Source: JABFRJ01 sp031365465
GTDB lineage: Bacteria > Pseudomonadota > Alphaproteobacteria > Rhizobiales > Hyphomicrobiaceae
DNA: 26,389 nt
NCBI GenBank assembly: GCA_031365465.1
Contig: JANLYD010000339.1
Location: 1-26,389 of the forward strand
Direction: 5' to 3'
In this document: one piece after another, positions 24,118-26,389 of the stretch
Layout of the letters: each line of letters begins with the position of its first letter
Position numbering within the stretch: the first letter of the stretch is position 1
Translations under genes and position numbers: made by a program
Notes under the pieces: model-generated
The model's input: only the letters and a program-made list of their open reading frames with translations
Databases searched by the model: none
What the model was told of the DNA's origin: nothing

Positions 24118-24549
24118 CTACTTCATCGGCTTGCCCATCGCGTCCATGTTGCCCCACGCCGGCGCATCCGAGGCACCCGGCTCCGTCGGTTGGAAATCGA
24201 TGTGGATGTGATTGCCGTCTGGGTCCCAGATGTTGAACTGCACGATGTCGACCTTCGGCACGACGCGAACGTCATAGGGCACGCCCAACTCTTCCAGCCG
24301 CGTCTTGAACTGCTTCAGGCCGGTGGCCGCGAACGCAAAGTGCTCGAGCTTCGGATCTGTATTCGCCGGATCGGCTTCGACACCGACGAGATGCACGACG
24401 GGATTGGCACCGGTGTAAAGCCACGCACCCGGAAACGGGAAGGGCGGCCGGTCGCCATCCACCATTCCCAACACCCGCACATACCACTCACGCATCGCCT
24501 GCACTTTCGCGGTGCGCACGTTCACATGATCTAAGGCACCAAGCTTCAT
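24118..24549 (-). CDS. VOC family (glyoxalase/dioxygenase-like) protein
   Basis: A 143-residue protein with two vicinal-oxygen-chelate modules. Seen: LDHVNVRT with His8, EWYVRVLGM (21-29), LEHFAF with His70, and the closing DPDGNHIHIDF (109-119). Likely metal ligands are His8, His70 and a residue in the last motif. Most relatives have Glu three residues after the Asn of DPDGN; here that place is His116. Family members include glyoxalases, lyases and extradiol dioxygenases, so the reaction is open. The ATG at 24549 has GGAG six bases upstream. Another ATG at 24561 adds four residues but has no ribosome site. The AA_synth gene lies 113 bases upstream on the same strand. Confidence 0.87.
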   Translation of the reverse strand: MKLGALDHVNVRTAKVQAMREWYVRVLGMVDGDRPPFPFPGAWLYTGANPVVHLVGVEADPANTDPKLEHFAFAATGLKQFKTRLEELGVPYDVRVVPKVDIVQFNIWDPDGNHIHIDFQPTEPGASDAPAWGNMDAMGKPMK

Positions 24550-24662
24550 GTCGGTCTCCATGGCGGGATCGTAAGTCACAAAGGTCCAGCCTAATACGGC
24601 TGCACGCGACTGCCTACCCGGCACAGAGTGTGTGCAACCCCGTCATGTCCCGGCGAACTGAC

Positions 24663-25244
24663 TCACCGCTGGCCATCTCGTTTGGAGATGTCGCCGGCCT
24701 GCAAGCCGCCGACGCGCGCGTGCGGACGGCCGCCGGTGGTCATCGTGAGGAACACCGCGATCTCGTCGGCGCGTGGCGCATCCGCGATCAGGGCCGTCAT
24801 GGCGTCGAAGTGGGAGCGCACGTAGCAGGCGTCCTTGTGATGGATGGGCAGATCGATCTGCGTCGCCAATGCACCCATCTTGACGGCTGACGGGACGATG
24901 GCCAGGGCGGTGCCGAGCACCTCGCGCATGCCGTAGCCGCCCGGCACATGCCAGAGTGCGGAGTGTTCGATCTCGCCAGCCGCACCGACGATCACGCCTT
25001 TGCCGTACGCCTCGACGCGGTGGGGATCATTACCCAGTGCCGCCAGCAGCCGCTTTGCACACTCGAGACCCAACGGCTTCATGGCGTCCATCATGGGCGT
25101 GATGTCGTCGACATAGCGGCCCGCATAGGGATTGGCGACGACGGCGCCGATCCATCCCTTCAAAATCGGCCGCGCCAAGGGAGGACCGCCATCGTGCCGA
25201 ACCTCGTCGACGCCGAGGCAGATTTTACGAACGGAGATCTGCAT
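24663..25244 (-). CDS. AA_synth family protein (amino acid synthesis family)
   Basis: A 193-residue protein of the AA_synth family (Pfam PF06684). Seen: the opening ISVRKICLGVDEVRHDGG (3-20), VANPYAGRYVDDI (37-49), and YGKGVIVGAAGEIEHSALWHVPGGYGMREVL (79-109). HHKDACYVRSHFDAMTAL follows (134-151), with conserved His, Lys and Asp. The family name derives from genetic evidence for a role in amino acid synthesis; the reaction is not established. The ATG at 25244 follows GAGAGAG by nine bases. An in-frame ATG at 25262, preceded by AGG, would add six residues. It is divergent from the two-helix membrane protein gene. Confidence 0.83.
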   Translation of the reverse strand: MQISVRKICLGVDEVRHDGGPPLARPILKGWIGAVVANPYAGRYVDDITPMMDAMKPLGLECAKRLLAALGNDPHRVEAYGKGVIVGAAGEIEHSALWHVPGGYGMREVLGTALAIVPSAVKMGALATQIDLPIHHKDACYVRSHFDAMTALIADAPRADEIAVFLTMTTGGRPHARVGGLQAGDISKRDGQR

Positions 25245-25392
25245 GGATTGAAACTCTCTCATCGCGGCCTGCGCACGCGGCAGCATAGCATCGCCGGGGG
25301 GGTAGTCACCTGGACGGCCGGCTGGCCTCTGCGGGGTAGCCCATGCGAGGTCGACGCTTGACGGCGACGACGAGGCCACGCGATATCGTTCG

Positions 25393-26211
25393 ATGCGCGA
25401 TGATCCCGAAGCGGCCGAATACTACCGGAGGCTCAACTCCGAGCAACTGGTGCTGTCGCTCAGCAAGCTCGACGCGCGCATTCGCGACCGGTTTCCCAAT
25501 GCGGGTCTGGCGCGCGTCTGTCAGGATTTGATCGTCATCACGCGCGACAACAGCGCCCGCGCCGCCCGCATCGGCCGCCGCGACGGCTGGTTGTGGTTCG
25601 CGGTTTTCGCGGTCATGGCCGCCTGCATCGCGGGCTTTTCCTATCTCGGGTGGCTGGTCGTCGCGAGCAACTTCGTCAACCTCTCGAAGCCCGACAACGT
25701 CTACAATTTCATCCAGGGCGTCGACGCCTTCATCCACGTCTTTTTCGTCATCGGCGGGCTGTTGTTCTTCCTCGTGTCGATGGAGGACCGCATGAAGCGC
25801 CGCCGCGCGCTCAGCGCCATCAACGAACTCAGGTCGTTCATCCACGTCGTCGACATGCACCAGTTGACCAAGGAGCCGGCGTCGAGTTTGGCGGGTGGCG
25901 CGCCGACGCCGAATTCACCGAAGCGCACGCTGACCCCGTTCGAACTGGCCAGATATCTGGACTACTGCTCGGAGATGCTGGCGTTGATCGCCAAGGTCGC
26001 AGCGCTTTATGCGCAAGCATTACCAGACCCCGTTATCGTCGACGCCGTCAGCGATCTCGAACGGCTCGCCAGCAACCTGTCACAGAAAATCTGGTCCAAG
26101 ATCACCCTCGTCCATTCGCTCGCAGGCGCCAAAGCCATGGCCGGCGGCCACGATGCCGAAAGCACCACACCCACCACCTCCCACCCCGACGCCGTCGAGG
26201 AGGAACTGTGA
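25393..26211 (+). CDS. Uncharacterised two-helix membrane protein
   Basis: I do not recognise a named family in this 272-residue protein. Seen: a soluble N-terminus (1-64) and a first transmembrane helix about 66-92 (LWFAVFAVMAACIAGFSYLGWLVVA). A short loop precedes a second helix about 111-130 (AFIHVFFVIGGLLFFLVSM), after which comes a basic stop-transfer patch MKRRR. The rest is a mostly helical cytosolic domain (140-250) with INELRSFIHVVDMHQLTKEP and FELARYLDYCSEMLALIAKVAALYAQ. The arrangement, helical hairpin plus cytosolic helices, suggests a signalling or membrane-organising role, which is inference. No good ribosome site precedes the ATG at 25393, so the start is uncertain. Confidence 0.8.
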   Translation: MRDDPEAAEYYRRLNSEQLVLSLSKLDARIRDRFPNAGLARVCQDLIVITRDNSARAARIGRRDGWLWFAVFAVMAACIAGFSYLGWLVVASNFVNLSKPDNVYNFIQGVDAFIHVFFVIGGLLFFLVSMEDRMKRRRALSAINELRSFIHVVDMHQLTKEPASSLAGGAPTPNSPKRTLTPFELARYLDYCSEMLALIAKVAALYAQALPDPVIVDAVSDLERLASNLSQKIWSKITLVHSLAGAKAMAGGHDAESTTPTTSHPDAVEEEL

Positions 26212-26272
26212 GCGAAATGTTTCAACTCGTCGAGCTTCAAAAAAAATAGATTTATTGGGCGATTGAATCTTG

Positions 26273-26389
26273 CTAAGCGTCTTTCATCGATTTCGATTTT
26301 GTACCCCACTTCGCAAAATATGCGAACCGAGCATTTATGATATGAAGTATCTCGGAGTCTTCGTTCCATTCAAAAGGTGCCGGCGCGTT
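26273..26389 (-). CDS. Possible 3' end of a gene entering from the right
   Basis: On the minus strand one frame is open from the window edge for 38 codons and closes with TAG at 26275-26273. The composition looks protein-like, with APAPFEWNEDSEILHIIN near the edge and a Lys/Ser-rich end. The P-F-x-W followed by a helix recalls the C-terminal end of some IS630-type transposases, but the match is by eye and weak. The stretch is richer in A and T than the rest of the window. It could equally be non-coding. Confidence 0.3.
   Translation of the reverse strand, partial: NAPAPFEWNEDSEILHIINARFAYFAKWGTKSKSMKDA

Noticed and set aside
1..26389. CRISPR arrays, prophage, toxin-antitoxin pairs or a defence island
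   Set aside because: No regularly spaced repeats, integrase, phage structural genes or paired small toxin/antitoxin frames were found.

Overview
This is a GC-rich, densely coded chromosomal segment. I recognise 24 complete genes, a cytochrome P450 cut off by the left edge and a doubtful gene fragment at the right edge. Family content and gene order point to an alphaproteobacterium, most likely of the order Hyphomicrobiales. The clues are a DUF721 (DciA-like) gene divergent from mutY, a YdcH/DUF465 gene ahead of purE-purK, and an AA_synth family gene. The taxonomic call is inference; there is no rRNA or tRNA in the window.

Layout. 1-5053: the P450 start (-), the tRNA hydroxylase trhO (+), a dciA-like gene (-) divergent from mutY (+), then ridA (+) and a MetX-like alpha/beta hydrolase (+) close behind mutY. 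5084-10048: a single-domain response regulator (-), tyrS (+), a LysR regulator (-), an EmrE-type efflux protein (-) and glyA (-). 10173-12559: a small DUF2945 gene (-), a MurA-type enolpyruvyl transferase (-) and a histone-H1-like repeat protein (+). 12587-17424: a minus-strand run of a cysteine-rich membrane-anchored protein, YdcH, purE, purK, a class I/II aminotransferase and an RraA-like aldolase. 17682-19833: a Gfo/Idh/MocA oxidoreductase and the arabinose-5-phosphate isomerase kdsD (+). 19898-22067: two exported proteins of unknown role (-). 22227-26211: TspO (+), a CitE-like lyase (+), a 400-base repeat-bearing gap, a VOC protein (-), an AA_synth protein (-) and a two-helix membrane protein (+).

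The genes are mostly housekeeping: purine synthesis (purE, purK), one-carbon metabolism (glyA), translation (tyrS, trhO), DNA repair (mutY), cell envelope (murA-type, kdsD) and metabolite clean-up (ridA). I see no phage, integrase, CRISPR array, secretion cluster or complete insertion sequence, and nothing that looks like a complete undescribed multi-gene system. The most notable points are a MurA-type enzyme with Asp where the fosfomycin-target Cys normally sits, a protein with eight in-register A-x-K-x-V pentapeptides and an FTPW-x-FTPW tail, a 178-bp nested inverted-repeat element, a secreted CHAP-like protein with an Asp/Arg-rich linker, and an AT-richer right edge with a possible foreign gene end.
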